Source: Emticicia sp. BO119
GTDB taxonomy: Bacteria > Bacteroidota > Bacteroidia > Cytophagales > Spirosomataceae
Direction of reading: 5' to 3'
NCBI RefSeq assembly: GCF_013912375.1
Contig: NZ_JACETV010000009.1
Span: 62,001 to 126,000, forward strand
DNA length: 64,000 nucleotides
The notes beneath the pieces were generated by a model. It had not been told where the DNA came from, did no database searches, and saw only the letters and a list, made by a program, of their open reading frames with translations. How positions within the stretch are numbered: the stretch's first letter is position 1; each line of letters begins with the position of its first letter. A program made the translations under genes and the position numbers. Of the stretch, positions 1 to 9,491 are shown one piece after another.

Positions 1-1110
1 TTGTTAGCGAACCGCGCTATTCAGATAGAAACTACACAGGCCATTAATAATATGTACAATTTTAATTATGATGAAGCTGAACGCGATTTTAAATGGCTTA
101 TAGTGAAGTATCCTGAGCATCCGATCGGGTACTTCTTAATTGGTCTGAATGAATGGTGGAAAATTTTACCGGATAGTAAAAATGAGCAATATGATGATGC
201 CTGTTTCTATAATATGGACAAGGCTATTGACCTGGCGGATGATATGTTAGATGATGACAACGAAGACAAAGAGGCAGCGTTTTTTATGGCTGCTGCTTAT
301 GCTGTTAAAGGACGTTTGCATTCGGAGCGTGAAAACTGGATTAAAGCAGCATGGGCAAGCAAACAAGCTATGAAATATCTGGAAAAATGCCGAGGGTTTG
401 GTGATTTTAGCCCTGAATTGGCAATTGGAGATGGGTTATATAATTATTATTCTAAATGGATTCCAGAAAATTATCCATCTTTGAAGCCCATGTTAGTATT
501 TTTTAGAAAGGGTGTAAAAAATGAAGGAATTAAGCAATTGGAGTATGTAGCCCAGAATGCCTTCTATACTCGTATGGAGGCTAAATATTTTCTGATGCAG
601 ATTTATTCAATGGAAAATCAGCATCAGAAAGCCTACTATACGGCTTCACAAATGCATAGTATGTATCCTAATAATTCTTTTTTTCATCGTTATGCTGCTC
701 GTACGGCATTCGTTTTGGGTAAAGCAGACGAAGCAGAGACTTTATCGCAAGAATTACTTAATAATGTAAATTCAGGGAAACCTGGTTATGAAGCTACTTC
801 AGGTAGGTATGCAGCATATATATTGGCCTACATAAATATGAACTACCGCCATGATATGGCTAAGGCGAAGGAATACTATCAAAAAACGATTGATTTTGCC
901 ATACAAAGCAAGGTAAAAGATTCAGGTTATTTTTTAGGAGCCAATATAGCTTTGGGCAAAATGGCCGCTTCAGAAAAAGATTATACAAGAGCAATTCAAT
1001 ATTTTTCAATAGTAGTTGATAATGCTGAAAAAAAATCTGACAACTATAAAGAAGCAAAAAAACAAATAGATGAAATCAGGAAGTTGATGAAAACTCTAAA
1101 GAAGAAATAA
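1..1110 (+). CDS. TPR-repeat protein, 5' end probably outside the window
   Basis: The reading frame is open from base 1, where the first codon is TTG, so the true start, and probably a signal peptide, lies upstream. The visible 369 residues are almost entirely helical tetratricopeptide-like repeats: one at about residues 15-45, one near 92-130, several in the middle around 195-260, and one near 310-345 with alternating small and large residues. The C-terminus is a lysine-rich helix. TPR proteins are protein-protein scaffolds, so no enzymatic role can be assigned. The next gene starts 58 bases downstream on the same strand, so the two may be cotranscribed. Confidence 0.75.
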   Translation: MLANRAIQIETTQAINNMYNFNYDEAERDFKWLIVKYPEHPIGYFLIGLNEWWKILPDSKNEQYDDACFYNMDKAIDLADDMLDDDNEDKEAAFFMAAAYAVKGRLHSERENWIKAAWASKQAMKYLEKCRGFGDFSPELAIGDGLYNYYSKWIPENYPSLKPMLVFFRKGVKNEGIKQLEYVAQNAFYTRMEAKYFLMQIYSMENQHQKAYYTASQMHSMYPNNSFFHRYAARTAFVLGKADEAETLSQELLNNVNSGKPGYEATSGRYAAYILAYINMNYRHDMAKAKEYYQKTIDFAIQSKVKDSGYFLGANIALGKMAASEKDYTRAIQYFSIVVDNAEKKSDNYKEAKKQIDEIRKLMKTLKKK

Positions 1111-1168
1111 ATCAAAAGAGGAGGATGTTTAAACTGATGGCTGTATTTTTGACAAAAAATAGATTGTT

Positions 1169-3502
1169 TTGAAAAAAGCCCAAAATTATTTACCAGTATT
1201 TCTCCTTTTTTTTGTTTTTGCTCCAACTCTTCAAGCGCAAATTATTACAAGAGGGCCTTATCTGCAACAACTGAGTAATAAAGGTGTGATTATCCGTTGG
1301 CGGACAAACCTTGCGGTGGGAAGTCTGGTTAAGTTTTATCAGCAAGATTCTACGCAAACAGTTATTGTTTCTGATGATATGTCCACTACTGAACATATTA
1401 TTCAATTAACAAATCTGCAGGCAGACACCCGATATCATTATTCAGTTGGTACTTCTACAACTACTTTGGCATCGGGTAAGGATTTTTATTTTATTACAGG
1501 CCCCGATAAGTACAGTAATCGTCCGATTCATATCTGGGCTATGGGTGATTTTGGTGACGAATCTACCCAGATTTACATGGAGACTCAGAAAGGTATCAGA
1601 GAAAGTTATCTAAAAAATCGCCCTGATTTTACTGATTTATGGTTGTGGTTAGGGGATAATGCCTATTGCTGTGGCACTGATGCAGAATATCAGAAGCAGG
1701 TATTTGATTTTTACGGATCAAGTATTTTTGGTAATACTGCTTTTTTCCCCTCACCCGGAAATCATGAATATTTTGCCAGCCCTACAGGTAGGAGCGATAG
1801 AAAAATTCCATATTATGATATTATTAGTGTTCCGGGTAAAGGAGAAATGGGAGGGATACCCTCAAACCAAAAGGCTTATTATTCGTATGATTATGGCAAT
1901 ATTCATATCATTTCTCTGGATTCAGATGGTTTTGATAACGGCAAAAGATTATACGAACCACAAAGTCCGCAGTATCAATGGCTGAAACAGGATTTAGCTG
2001 CCAATAAATCAATGTGGACAATCGTAATGTTTCATCATCCGCCTTATACCAAACGTTCGCATGATTCAGATGCTGAACTTGAACTACAATACATCAGAGA
2101 AAATCTTGTGCCACTCTTTGATCAGTATAAAGTTGATTTGGTATTGACCGGGCATAGTCATATTTATGAGCGTTCTTATTTAATGAAGGGCCATACAGGG
2201 CATTCGATGTCTTTTAACTATGATGCTCATGTAATCCAAAAAGTAAATGGTAAATACGATGCAGAACCTGGTTCAAAGCCATTTATAAATAAAGATGAAG
2301 GAACTATTTATTGTACAGTTGGGTCAGCAGGAAGATTGGATTGGAATGGTTCTCATGATGTGCATCCATCGTCAATTTATTCAAATATATCCATTGGAGG
2401 TTCATTATTATTAACTGTCAATAGTAACCGCTTAGACGGCAGATGGATATGTGCTGACAACGTGGAAAGAGACCATTTTTCAATTTTCAAAAATGTGAAT
2501 AAGCGACAGAATTTACATGCAGAATATGGCTCAAAAATTCATCTGAATTCTTCATGGAAAGGTAGTCATATTTGGTCAAATGGCAATAAAAAAGATGATG
2601 AGATAGATTATCAGGCTTTTAATTCTGAAACAGTAATAGTAAAAGACTCTTTAGGTTTTTTAGAAGATGATTTTATTATTACTGTTACTCCACAGCCTGT
2701 TATCAATACCGACTTCAGCCTAACGTCAGTTTGCCCGGGTCAGCCTTTAAGTGTGGCTTTTACTGTGCAAAATACAGATATTAAGAAATGGAACTATTCA
2801 TTAGAATTATCAGATTCCAATGGTTCATTTGAGAAGCCTTTAGTATTAGCTAAAGCGTCCCAAAGCCCGATACGATTTGCTTTATCAGATAGTTTAAAAG
2901 AGGGTAATAACTATAAATTCAGAATTCGACCTGATGTAGATTTTTTTGATGAGAGACCAAGTAAAGAATTTAGACTGAATAAGCCAGCTACAGGTGGATT
3001 TATAAGCGAAAAAACTATTCCTTTTGATACGCTTATAAACTTAACACTTCGCTTTACAGGCACGCCACCATATATATATAAACTGAGCCAATTACCGGAA
3101 GTTACTACTCAAAATAGCGAAGTAACTATCAAAGTTAAACCCATTGAAGCCACTACTTATACTTTAGAGAGTCTGACAAATGTTTGCGGAAATGGAATAA
3201 TTGCAGCCAATGGATCGAAAGTCTCTATATTGGCTCCATTGTTTATAGAAGAGGAAAGCACAAAGGTATTCTCAATTTTCCCAAATCCGACTTATGGAGA
3301 TTTAATTATTGAAAACCAGACTGCAGAACCAATAAAGACCCATGTTACCCTAATTGATTTAAAGGGGAAAAAAATAATGAATAAAACTGTAATAATTGAT
3401 AAAAGAGAAATTATTTCATTACAGGATATTCCAGCCGGAGATTATGTGCTTAATTTAAAAACCTCTTCACTGAAAGTAAGTAGAAAAGTCACCAAAATGT
3501 AA
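1169..3502 (+). CDS. secreted purple acid phosphatase-like metallophosphoesterase with T9SS sorting domain
   Basis: This 777-residue protein has a signal peptide at about residues 1-24 ending in LQAQ, then a fibronectin-III-like N-domain (about 25-110) of the type found in purple acid phosphatases. A calcineurin-like phosphoesterase domain follows. Its metal-binding motifs are all present: GDFGD near 126, GDN near 162, GNHE at 197-200, FHHPP near 288 and GHSH at 328-331. The last 80 residues or so form a type IX secretion sorting domain, with the typical FPNP entry and a closing AGDYVLNL-like strand. The enzyme is therefore expected outside the cell or on the surface, hydrolysing phosphoesters. 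The only start in frame with the signal peptide is a TTG. A strong hairpin terminator follows. Confidence 0.9.
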   Translation: MKKAQNYLPVFLLFFVFAPTLQAQIITRGPYLQQLSNKGVIIRWRTNLAVGSLVKFYQQDSTQTVIVSDDMSTTEHIIQLTNLQADTRYHYSVGTSTTTLASGKDFYFITGPDKYSNRPIHIWAMGDFGDESTQIYMETQKGIRESYLKNRPDFTDLWLWLGDNAYCCGTDAEYQKQVFDFYGSSIFGNTAFFPSPGNHEYFASPTGRSDRKIPYYDIISVPGKGEMGGIPSNQKAYYSYDYGNIHIISLDSDGFDNGKRLYEPQSPQYQWLKQDLAANKSMWTIVMFHHPPYTKRSHDSDAELELQYIRENLVPLFDQYKVDLVLTGHSHIYERSYLMKGHTGHSMSFNYDAHVIQKVNGKYDAEPGSKPFINKDEGTIYCTVGSAGRLDWNGSHDVHPSSIYSNISIGGSLLLTVNSNRLDGRWICADNVERDHFSIFKNVNKRQNLHAEYGSKIHLNSSWKGSHIWSNGNKKDDEIDYQAFNSETVIVKDSLGFLEDDFIITVTPQPVINTDFSLTSVCPGQPLSVAFTVQNTDIKKWNYSLELSDSNGSFEKPLVLAKASQSPIRFALSDSLKEGNNYKFRIRPDVDFFDERPSKEFRLNKPATGGFISEKTIPFDTLINLTLRFTGTPPYIYKLSQLPEVTTQNSEVTIKVKPIEATTYTLESLTNVCGNGIIAANGSKVSILAPLFIEEESTKVFSIFPNPTYGDLIIENQTAEPIKTHVTLIDLKGKKIMNKTVIIDKREIISLQDIPAGDYVLNLKTSSLKVSRKVTKM

Positions 3503-3513
3503 GAAAGTTATTT

Positions 3514-3555
3514 AAACAAAAAGCCTTTTTCTATGTAGAAAAAGGCTTTTTGTTT
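3514..3555. terminator. bidirectional terminator between convergent genes
   Basis: A near-perfect hairpin of about 19 bp has an A-rich 5' arm (3514-3532), a short ATGT-centred loop and a T-rich 3' arm (3537-3555). It lies between the phosphatase and the convergent Lrp-type gene and should stop transcription from both sides. Confidence 0.9.
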
Positions 3556-3568
3556 AATGTTAATATTT

Positions 3569-4039
3569 TCAAGGCACCGGTAGTACCTGACTATCTTTGA
3601 AACTTGAGAGAATCACCATTGTTTGTGTATTGGCAACTTCTTCTATTTCATTAATAGTTTCCATAATCAATTTCTGATATGAATTTATATCTTTAGCAAT
3701 CACTTTCAATAAGAAATCGCATGAACCGGTAACATGGTGACACTCAATTATCTCAGGAACCCGTAAAATTTTCTCAACAAAAGCATCCGTTATAGATTTT
3801 CTATGGCCTGATAAAGAAACCTGAACGAAGGTCATAACACCTAAGCCGACTTTTTCTCTATCTATTTGGGCATGATAGCTTTTGATGATACCAGATAATT
3901 CTAATTTTTTTACGCGTTCAAGCGTGGGTGCAGGAGATAAACCAATTTCTTTTGAAAGCTGTGCGTTGGTAATCTTGCCATTACTTTGGAGTATTTCCAG
4001 AAGTTTATGGTCGATTGGGTCGAGTTTATTAATACTCAT
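3569..4039 (-). CDS. Lrp/AsnC family transcriptional regulator
   Basis: The 156-residue length is typical of the family. The N-terminal winged helix-turn-helix (about residues 5-60) has the classic LDPIDHKLLEIL start and the LSKEIGLSPAP recognition region. The C-terminal half is the RAM/AsnC ligand-binding and oligomerisation domain, with the VTGSCDFLLKV segment near residue 103. Such proteins sense amino acids or other small molecules and control local or global genes. The gene is transcribed away from the oxidoreductase at 4268, with a 228-bp shared upstream region, so that gene is a possible target. The ligand cannot be read from the sequence. Confidence 0.93.
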   Translation of the reverse strand: MSINKLDPIDHKLLEILQSNGKITNAQLSKEIGLSPAPTLERVKKLELSGIIKSYHAQIDREKVGLGVMTFVQVSLSGHRKSITDAFVEKILRVPEIIECHHVTGSCDFLLKVIAKDINSYQKLIMETINEIEEVANTQTMVILSSFKDSQVLPVP

Positions 4040-4267
4040 TGTTTATAGTTATTTTGAAGTGCAAAATATTATTTGGTGCAAAGCTATTGGTTTTTCCAGT
4101 AAAAACATAATAAAATACCGAATATTTACCAAAAAAGAAAATTTTTTTTTAGTAAAATCCAAAAAGTCAGTACTTGATGATGTTTTGAAGAAAAGATTCT
4201 TCCACATGGAATGTAATCATTTATTTAAGTGTTTATAAATGGTCATTCCATATAAATCAGATATCCT

Positions 4268-4948
4268 ATGAGCAAACAAACAGCTACAAAAGTGAGAGCA
4301 ATCGTAACAGGTGCAACTGGTATGGTAGGAGAGGGAGTACTACACGAATGCCTTTTACACGATAATGTTGAAGAGGTTTTAATTATTAACAGAAAACCCA
4401 GTGGTATTCAGCATCCAAAGCTGAAGGAAATCATCCATAAAGACTTTCAGGATTTTTCATCTATTGAAAAGCAATTGAAAGGCTATAATGCCTGTTTCTT
4501 TTGTCTTGGTGTATCGTCTGTAGGAATGAAAGAAGACGAATATTATAAACTTACGTATGCACTAACTTTACATGTAGCCAATACACTCGTTAAACAAAAC
4601 CCCGATATGACTTTTTGCTATGTTTCAGGAGCAAGTACTGATACTACAGAAAAAGGAAGGATGATGTGGGCAAGGGTAAAAGGTAAAACCGAAAACGATT
4701 TAATGAAACTGCCTTTTAAACAAGTATATAATTTCCGACCAGGTGCTATTGAAGCGACTAAGGGACTTAAAAATGTATTATCTTACTATAAGTATTTCAG
4801 TTGGTTGTTTCCTATTATCCGACTTTTTTCACCCAATTCCGTTGTGAAATTGAAAGAAATTGGTGTGGCTATGATTAATTCTGTAACAAAAGGCTATGAA
4901 AAACAGATATTAGAGGTTAGTGATATAAAAAAACTGGCAGCCCGATAA
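4268..4948 (+). CDS. NAD(P)-binding Rossmann-fold oxidoreductase (atypical SDR)
   Basis: A 226-residue single-domain protein with a dinucleotide-binding GATGMVGEG loop near residues 16-24 and an FFCLGVS segment where the second half of the fold begins. It resembles the TIP30/HTATIP2-like atypical short-chain dehydrogenases. These have the NAD(P)H fold but often lack the classical YxxxK catalytic pair, and I do not see a clean pair here. Substrate unknown. It is divergent from the Lrp-type regulator. Confidence 0.75.
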   Translation: MSKQTATKVRAIVTGATGMVGEGVLHECLLHDNVEEVLIINRKPSGIQHPKLKEIIHKDFQDFSSIEKQLKGYNACFFCLGVSSVGMKEDEYYKLTYALTLHVANTLVKQNPDMTFCYVSGASTDTTEKGRMMWARVKGKTENDLMKLPFKQVYNFRPGAIEATKGLKNVLSYYKYFSWLFPIIRLFSPNSVVKLKEIGVAMINSVTKGYEKQILEVSDIKKLAAR

Positions 4949-4949
4949 A

Positions 4950-4981
4950 AGAAAAGCCTCTTCAAAAAAAGAGACTTTCTC
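4950..4981. terminator. probable terminator between convergent genes
   Basis: An imperfect hairpin pairs AGAAAAGCCTCTT with AAGAGACTTTCT across a short A-rich loop, just after the oxidoreductase stop and before the convergent barrel gene. Confidence 0.6.
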
Positions 4982-5013
4982 GGGTTAACCAACAGTTACA
5001 TTTCTGTAATATC

Positions 5014-5631
5014 TTATATAATCTTCAATGCCAGTGTGATTTGCCATCCGCTGGCTTTCTGACTGAATTGAGAATTACCTTGTAGATTTAATTGCGAGAT
5101 TTCAGACAAGCTTCCTTCTTTTCTTAAATCAATATCAAATCCTAATATCTTAACACCTACACCTACCTGGTAGCCGAAGGTTGCTTTTTTCATGGCATCA
5201 TCAAAACTACCTGAGGTATAACTTTTTATTGACTCACTTAATTTCTTGTCTTCATCCAATTTAAAAGTAGCTACCGGGCCACCCATAATACGAAAAAATT
5301 TAAGTACTCTTACACCTACCAATACAGGCACATCAATATTACTGTATTTGAATTTTACCTTACCATATTGAGTTGTCTCCACAACGCCACCTCTTTGGGC
5401 AAAGAGCACCTCTGGTTGTAGATAAACTTTATTGCCGATTCTTCCAAAAGCACCTAAAACGTAGCCGGTTTGTGTATCTAAACTTTCTTTGATATTATTG
5501 TTCAATGAACCGGCATCAGTATAAACCTTGTTGAAATTGATGCCCCCTTTAATACCAAAACCAGATTGAGCGATGGATTCTGAAAAAGAGCATAATAAAG
5601 CAAACAGACTAAGAATTGTGATTTTTTTCAT
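5014..5631 (-). CDS. outer-membrane beta-barrel protein (PorT-like family)
   Basis: The protein is 205 residues long with a clear signal peptide (residues 1-21, ending SIAQ). The body has alternating hydrophobic strands and begins GFGIKGGINFNK, the usual opening of the small Bacteroidota PorT/OMP_b-brl_2 barrels. It ends with a hydrophobic strand, as expected for an outer-membrane barrel. The specific function cannot be read from the sequence. It is divergent from radA with about 240 bp between the starts. Confidence 0.8.
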   Translation of the reverse strand: MKKITILSLFALLCSFSESIAQSGFGIKGGINFNKVYTDAGSLNNNIKESLDTQTGYVLGAFGRIGNKVYLQPEVLFAQRGGVVETTQYGKVKFKYSNIDVPVLVGVRVLKFFRIMGGPVATFKLDEDKKLSESIKSYTSGSFDDAMKKATFGYQVGVGVKILGFDIDLRKEGSLSEISQLNLQGNSQFSQKASGWQITLALKII

Positions 5632-5874
5632 GATGTTTTTAATTAAATGATTAGTAACGACTTAAAGTGTACATATTAATTCATAGTCTCTCTTATTTGC
5701 GTCCGGATTTAATGGATTAACGTGTAGTAACCTATCAATCGTATTTGGTTAACGAAACATTAACAGATTTTCTATCTTGATTGTTATCAATTTATTTTTT
5801 ATATTTATAAGTGTCTGAACATATATCGTATTAATGTATCCGCATAAACTTTTTAATTCTTAAAAAATTATTCA

Positions 5875-7254
5875 ATGGCTAAAGTTAAAACAGCTTATTT
5901 CTGTCAGAATTGTGGATATAATTCACCTAAATGGTTAGGACGTTGCCCCTCATGTAACGAATGGAATACAATGGTAGAGGAGGTAGTCAGTAAAGATGAA
6001 CCCGAAAAAGGCAACTGGAAATTTACTTCATCAGGTGCACCTAAGACAGCTAATAAACCTAAGACCCTTACCGAGATTTCAAAACATGAAAGATATCGGA
6101 TTATTACAGACGATGGGGAACTGAATAGAGTATTGGGAGGCGGTATTGTGCCCGGCTCATTGGTACTGATTGGAGGGGAGCCAGGTATCGGGAAATCGAC
6201 ATTAATGTTGCAGATTGCCTTGAGCCTGAAAGACTACACAGTCTTATATGTATCAGGTGAAGAAAGTGAGCAGCAGATAAAAATGCGCGCCGAACGCATG
6301 AGTTTTATGAATGAACGCTGTTACATTCTGAATGAAACCGCCACAGACAACATTTTCCGTCAAATAGAATTAACCGAGCCCGATATTGTAGTTATTGACT
6401 CTATCCAGACGCTTGTTTCTCCTTTAATCGAATCGGGTGCTGGAAGTGTATCGCAGGTAAAGGAATGTACAGCCGAGCTAATGAAGTTCTCTAAGGAGTC
6501 AGATACACCAGTTATTATGATAGGGCATATTACAAAAGACGGGTCATTGGCAGGCCCTAAAGTATTAGAACATATGGTTGATACCGTACTTCAATTTGAA
6601 GGTGACAGGCATATGACTTATCGGATACTTCGCACTACTAAAAACCGTTTTGGAAGCACTTCTGAATTAGGTATCTACGAAATGCAAAGTGACGGACTCA
6701 GACAAGTAAGCAACCCATCAGAAATTCTGATTTCTCAAAGAGAAGAGGATTTAAGTGGGATTACCATTGCAGGGATGTTAGAAGGTAACCGTCCATTATT
6801 AATAGAAATTCAATCGCTGGTAAGCACAGCCACATACGGCACACCTCAACGAACCAGCAATGGCTTTGATAGCCGACGTACACAAATGCTATTGGCAGTA
6901 CTTGAAAAAAGAGGCGGGTTTAGGTTGGGTACCCAAGATGTGTTCTTGAATATTGCAGGTGGCTTAAAAGTAGAAGACCCTGCTATCGATTTAGCTGTGT
7001 GTACTTCAATCGTTTCTTCATTCGAAGACATCAGTATCCCACATCTATATTGTTTTGCCGCAGAAGTAGGCTTAGGCGGTGAAGTGCGTGCCGTAAACAG
7101 AATAGAAAACCGTATATCAGAAGCTGAAAAATTAGGTTTTAAGAAGATATTTATATCAAAGTATAACCTGAAAGGGTTGAATACGAAAAATTATAAAATA
7201 GAAATTTTTGCTGCCAGCAAATTAGAAGAAGTTTTCAGCGAGTTATTTGGATAA
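5875..7254 (+). CDS. radA: DNA repair protein RadA
   Basis: RadA is a RecA-related ATPase that promotes branch migration and processing of recombination intermediates. All family hallmarks are visible in 459 residues: an N-terminal zinc finger with Cys10, Cys13, Cys24 and Cys27, a Walker A loop GEPGIGKST at 101-109, a Walker B region with VVIDSIQT, the RadA-specific KNRFG motif near residue 256, and a C-terminal Lon-protease-like domain (GLKVEDPAIDLAV region). The length matches the usual 450-460 residues and the ATG start gives the expected N-terminus. Confidence 0.97.
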   Translation: MAKVKTAYFCQNCGYNSPKWLGRCPSCNEWNTMVEEVVSKDEPEKGNWKFTSSGAPKTANKPKTLTEISKHERYRIITDDGELNRVLGGGIVPGSLVLIGGEPGIGKSTLMLQIALSLKDYTVLYVSGEESEQQIKMRAERMSFMNERCYILNETATDNIFRQIELTEPDIVVIDSIQTLVSPLIESGAGSVSQVKECTAELMKFSKESDTPVIMIGHITKDGSLAGPKVLEHMVDTVLQFEGDRHMTYRILRTTKNRFGSTSELGIYEMQSDGLRQVSNPSEILISQREEDLSGITIAGMLEGNRPLLIEIQSLVSTATYGTPQRTSNGFDSRRTQMLLAVLEKRGGFRLGTQDVFLNIAGGLKVEDPAIDLAVCTSIVSSFEDISIPHLYCFAAEVGLGGEVRAVNRIENRISEAEKLGFKKIFISKYNLKGLNTKNYKIEIFAASKLEEVFSELFG

Positions 7255-7278
7255 ATGAATAATAAAATGCCAGGGGTT

Positions 7279-7320
7279 GAACCTGTTTACACCTTAGAAA
7301 TAGGTTTAGACAGGTTCTTT
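7279..7320. repeat. hairpin related to the ends of the 36259 repeat; possible radA terminator
   Basis: The arms are GAACCTGTTTACACC at the left and GGTTTAGACAGGTTC at the right, with a 9-base loop; the outer 8 bp are perfect. It sits 24 bases after the radA stop, between convergent genes, and is followed by TTT, so it may terminate transcription. The GAACCTGTTTA-type end matches the terminal inverted repeat of the 161-bp element at 36259-36419, suggesting a shortened member of the same repeat family. Confidence 0.6.
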
Positions 7321-7338
7321 AAAACCTATAAACATGAT

Positions 7339-8370
7339 TTAACTTTGTATAAAGTTTTTTGTTTCATAATTCTTTACACTTCTATGAAGTCGGTCATGAA
7401 TTCTCTTCTTGAATGCTGCCGGAGAGATTATTTGCATTCTATCTCCAAAGCCTAAAATCTCCCGTTCAAGTTCAAAATTAATCTGTACTTTGATTTGCAC
7501 AGTTATGCCATCTTTATTTTTATTTAAGATTTTTTGAGAATGATGAAGTGGTTTGGTCTCTACGAAAGGAGCATCTTCATTGGCAACAAATAAAGTGATT
7601 TCTTCCGCCTTTAAGCCCGTTGAAACTGTTACACCTATCACATCCTGATAAAAGGTTTCAGAATCATACAGATCATTTTCGATATAGTCTGTTTTTTCAT
7701 CAGGGCATAAATACTGGATCCTGTCTAAAGCCAAATGCATGATAATTTTTTTGACACCACGAACTCCTACAGCAAACCAGCGGTTTTTAAATTCCTTTAA
7801 CCACCAGACATGAAAGATAAACGTATTGGCTTCCTGTGCTTTAAATGACTGATAGGTCAATTCAACTGCTTTCTTTTGCACAATAGAATGATACAGCAAA
7901 TCGAGGTAAGATAACCCTTTCAGGTTTTCATTCTTCTCAAAATTGATAACAGATTGTTTTTTATGAGCAGCGGCATACACATGGTCTTCTAATTTCTGAA
8001 CTATTTCATTTAGTTGATTAAAATGAGAAAAACCTTTGAATTGTTTTAATAATTCAACAGCCTCATTCATTCTACCTAAATCTGCATTAGAAATAGGGAT
8101 GTTAGTGATGCTATATTTAGGGTCTTCGTAGGTATAATATTTTTTATCAATGACAATGATTGGTGCAAAGTAGCCCAATTTATCACTTCTCATCATCTGA
8201 ATATCCGCCTGTATTGTTCTTATGCTAATGCCCTTATCAATACCCTCATATTCATATAAAGTATCGGAAACCTTTTCAACTAAATCGTCTAAAGTCCATT
8301 TTCGTTGTCGGTTTCTCAAACAGGCATCAATAGTTTTATAGCGTACAAGGGCATTTCGGTTAGCAGGCAT
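7339..8370 (-). CDS. WYL-domain transcriptional regulator
   Basis: A 343-residue protein when started at the ATG at 8370 (MPANRN). A longer in-frame start at 8487 would run into the divergent RNA-ligase gene and adds no recognisable domain. The N-terminus holds a winged helix-turn-helix (about 8-65, with TIQADIQMMR as recognition helix). A WYL-type ligand-binding domain follows at about 160-240, and a C-terminal extension domain ends the protein. WYL regulators often control phage-defence, DNA-damage or RNA-repair genes and are thought to sense nucleic-acid ligands. It is divergent from the RNA-repair operon and so is its likely regulator (inference). Confidence 0.85.
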   Translation of the reverse strand: MPANRNALVRYKTIDACLRNRQRKWTLDDLVEKVSDTLYEYEGIDKGISIRTIQADIQMMRSDKLGYFAPIIVIDKKYYTYEDPKYSITNIPISNADLGRMNEAVELLKQFKGFSHFNQLNEIVQKLEDHVYAAAHKKQSVINFEKNENLKGLSYLDLLYHSIVQKKAVELTYQSFKAQEANTFIFHVWWLKEFKNRWFAVGVRGVKKIIMHLALDRIQYLCPDEKTDYIENDLYDSETFYQDVIGVTVSTGLKAEEITLFVANEDAPFVETKPLHHSQKILNKNKDGITVQIKVQINFELEREILGFGDRMQIISPAAFKKRIHDRLHRSVKNYETKNFIQS

Positions 8371-8413
8371 AGGGTTATTAAATATATTAGACAAAAAAAT
8401 AAAATTATTTTCA

Positions 8414-8436
8414 ACTACGCAAATATGCTGCGTAGT
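8414..8436. promoter_or_regulatory. candidate operator, perfect 8-bp dyad
   Basis: ACTACGCA (8414-8421) and TGCGTAGT (8429-8436) are exact inverted repeats 7 bases apart. They lie in the 101-bp gap between the divergent WYL regulator and the RNA-ligase gene, about 35 bases upstream of the ligase start. The position suits a site that would control both transcripts. Confidence 0.6.
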
Positions 8437-8471
8437 GATTTTTTTATTTTGTAGCATACAACGAAAACAAG

Positions 8472-9491
8472 ATGACCATTCAAGCACTTCATGAATTAAT
8501 TGCCAAAGATTATATCAATGTACAAAAGCATAATCATGCTGATTTGTATATTTATAATTATTCAGCCAAAGCCCAGTATGATAAGATCTGGAATGAATGG
8601 ACTTTGGCTTGTCGTGGCTTGATCATGAATGCAGAGTATGAAATCATAGCTCGTCCATTCAGGAAATTCTTTAATTGGGGAGAAGTAGAAAATCAGTTGA
8701 TTCCACAGGAATCTTTTGAGGTCTATGAAAAAATGGATGGTTCGTTGGGAATATTATATTGGGTTGATGAAATTCCTTATATTGCTACCAGAGGCTCATT
8801 TAATAGCAATCAGGCTAAGGTAGCTACCGAAATGCTGCATAATAAATATGCTGCTTCAATCCCTCTATTAGATAAAACTAAAACCTATTTGTTTGAAATT
8901 ATCTATCCTGAAAATCGTATTGTGGTCAACTATGGCAATACCAGAGCTTTGGTTTTGTTAGGTGTCATTGATACAAAGACCGGAGAAGAATGCCCTTTGC
9001 AACAAATTGGTTTTGAAGTAGTAAAGCTATATGATGGTGTCAATGATTTGTATCAGTTAAAGAAATTGGAAGAGAATAACAGAGAAGGATATGTTATCCG
9101 GTTTGCGGGTGGATTGCGCCTGAAAGTGAAATTTGCTGAATATCAAAGAGTGCATCAGATTATTACTCGTGTATCAAATACTAATATCTGGGAGCATCTG
9201 AAAGAAGGAAATGACTTGACAGATATTTTAGATAGAGTGCCAGATGAATTTTATGATTGGGTAAAAATGACTGAGAAGCAATTAGTCGATAATTTTAAAG
9301 CCATTGAAGCAAAAGCTAAAAGTGAATTTAAACTGTTCGACACAAGAAAGGAAAATGCCATTTACTACCAGACTTGTAGCTATCCGGCTGTTTTGTTTAA
9401 GATGGTGGAGGATAAACCTTATGACCAGATTATCTGGAAAATGATCAGACCAAAATTTGAAAGACCTTTCGCAACACCTATAGAGACATGA
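8472..9491 (+). CDS. ATP-dependent RNA ligase, T4 Rnl1-like
   Basis: The 339-residue protein has the covalent nucleotidyltransferase fold. Motif I is EKMDGSLG with the adenylated lysine at about residue 87. A motif III-like strand FEIIYPENRIV is near 141, motif IV EGYVIR near 205 and motif V LRLKVKF with two lysines near 215-220. The RPFRKFFNWGE segment upstream of motif I is typical of Rnl1-like enzymes. The family joins 3'-OH and 5'-phosphate RNA ends, classically to mend cleaved tRNA anticodon loops. It is first in a tightly packed operon whose last gene supplies the end-healing enzyme; its stop overlaps the next start as ATGA. Confidence 0.88.
   Translation: MTIQALHELIAKDYINVQKHNHADLYIYNYSAKAQYDKIWNEWTLACRGLIMNAEYEIIARPFRKFFNWGEVENQLIPQESFEVYEKMDGSLGILYWVDEIPYIATRGSFNSNQAKVATEMLHNKYAASIPLLDKTKTYLFEIIYPENRIVVNYGNTRALVLLGVIDTKTGEECPLQQIGFEVVKLYDGVNDLYQLKKLEENNREGYVIRFAGGLRLKVKFAEYQRVHQIITRVSNTNIWEHLKEGNDLTDILDRVPDEFYDWVKMTEKQLVDNFKAIEAKAKSEFKLFDTRKENAIYYQTCSYPAVLFKMVEDKPYDQIIWKMIRPKFERPFATPIET

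Noticed and set aside
8371-8487. A longer WYL-protein start at 8487.
   Set aside because: It would overlap the divergent ligase start and the dyad, and adds residues of unlikely composition; ATG 8370 fits the family.
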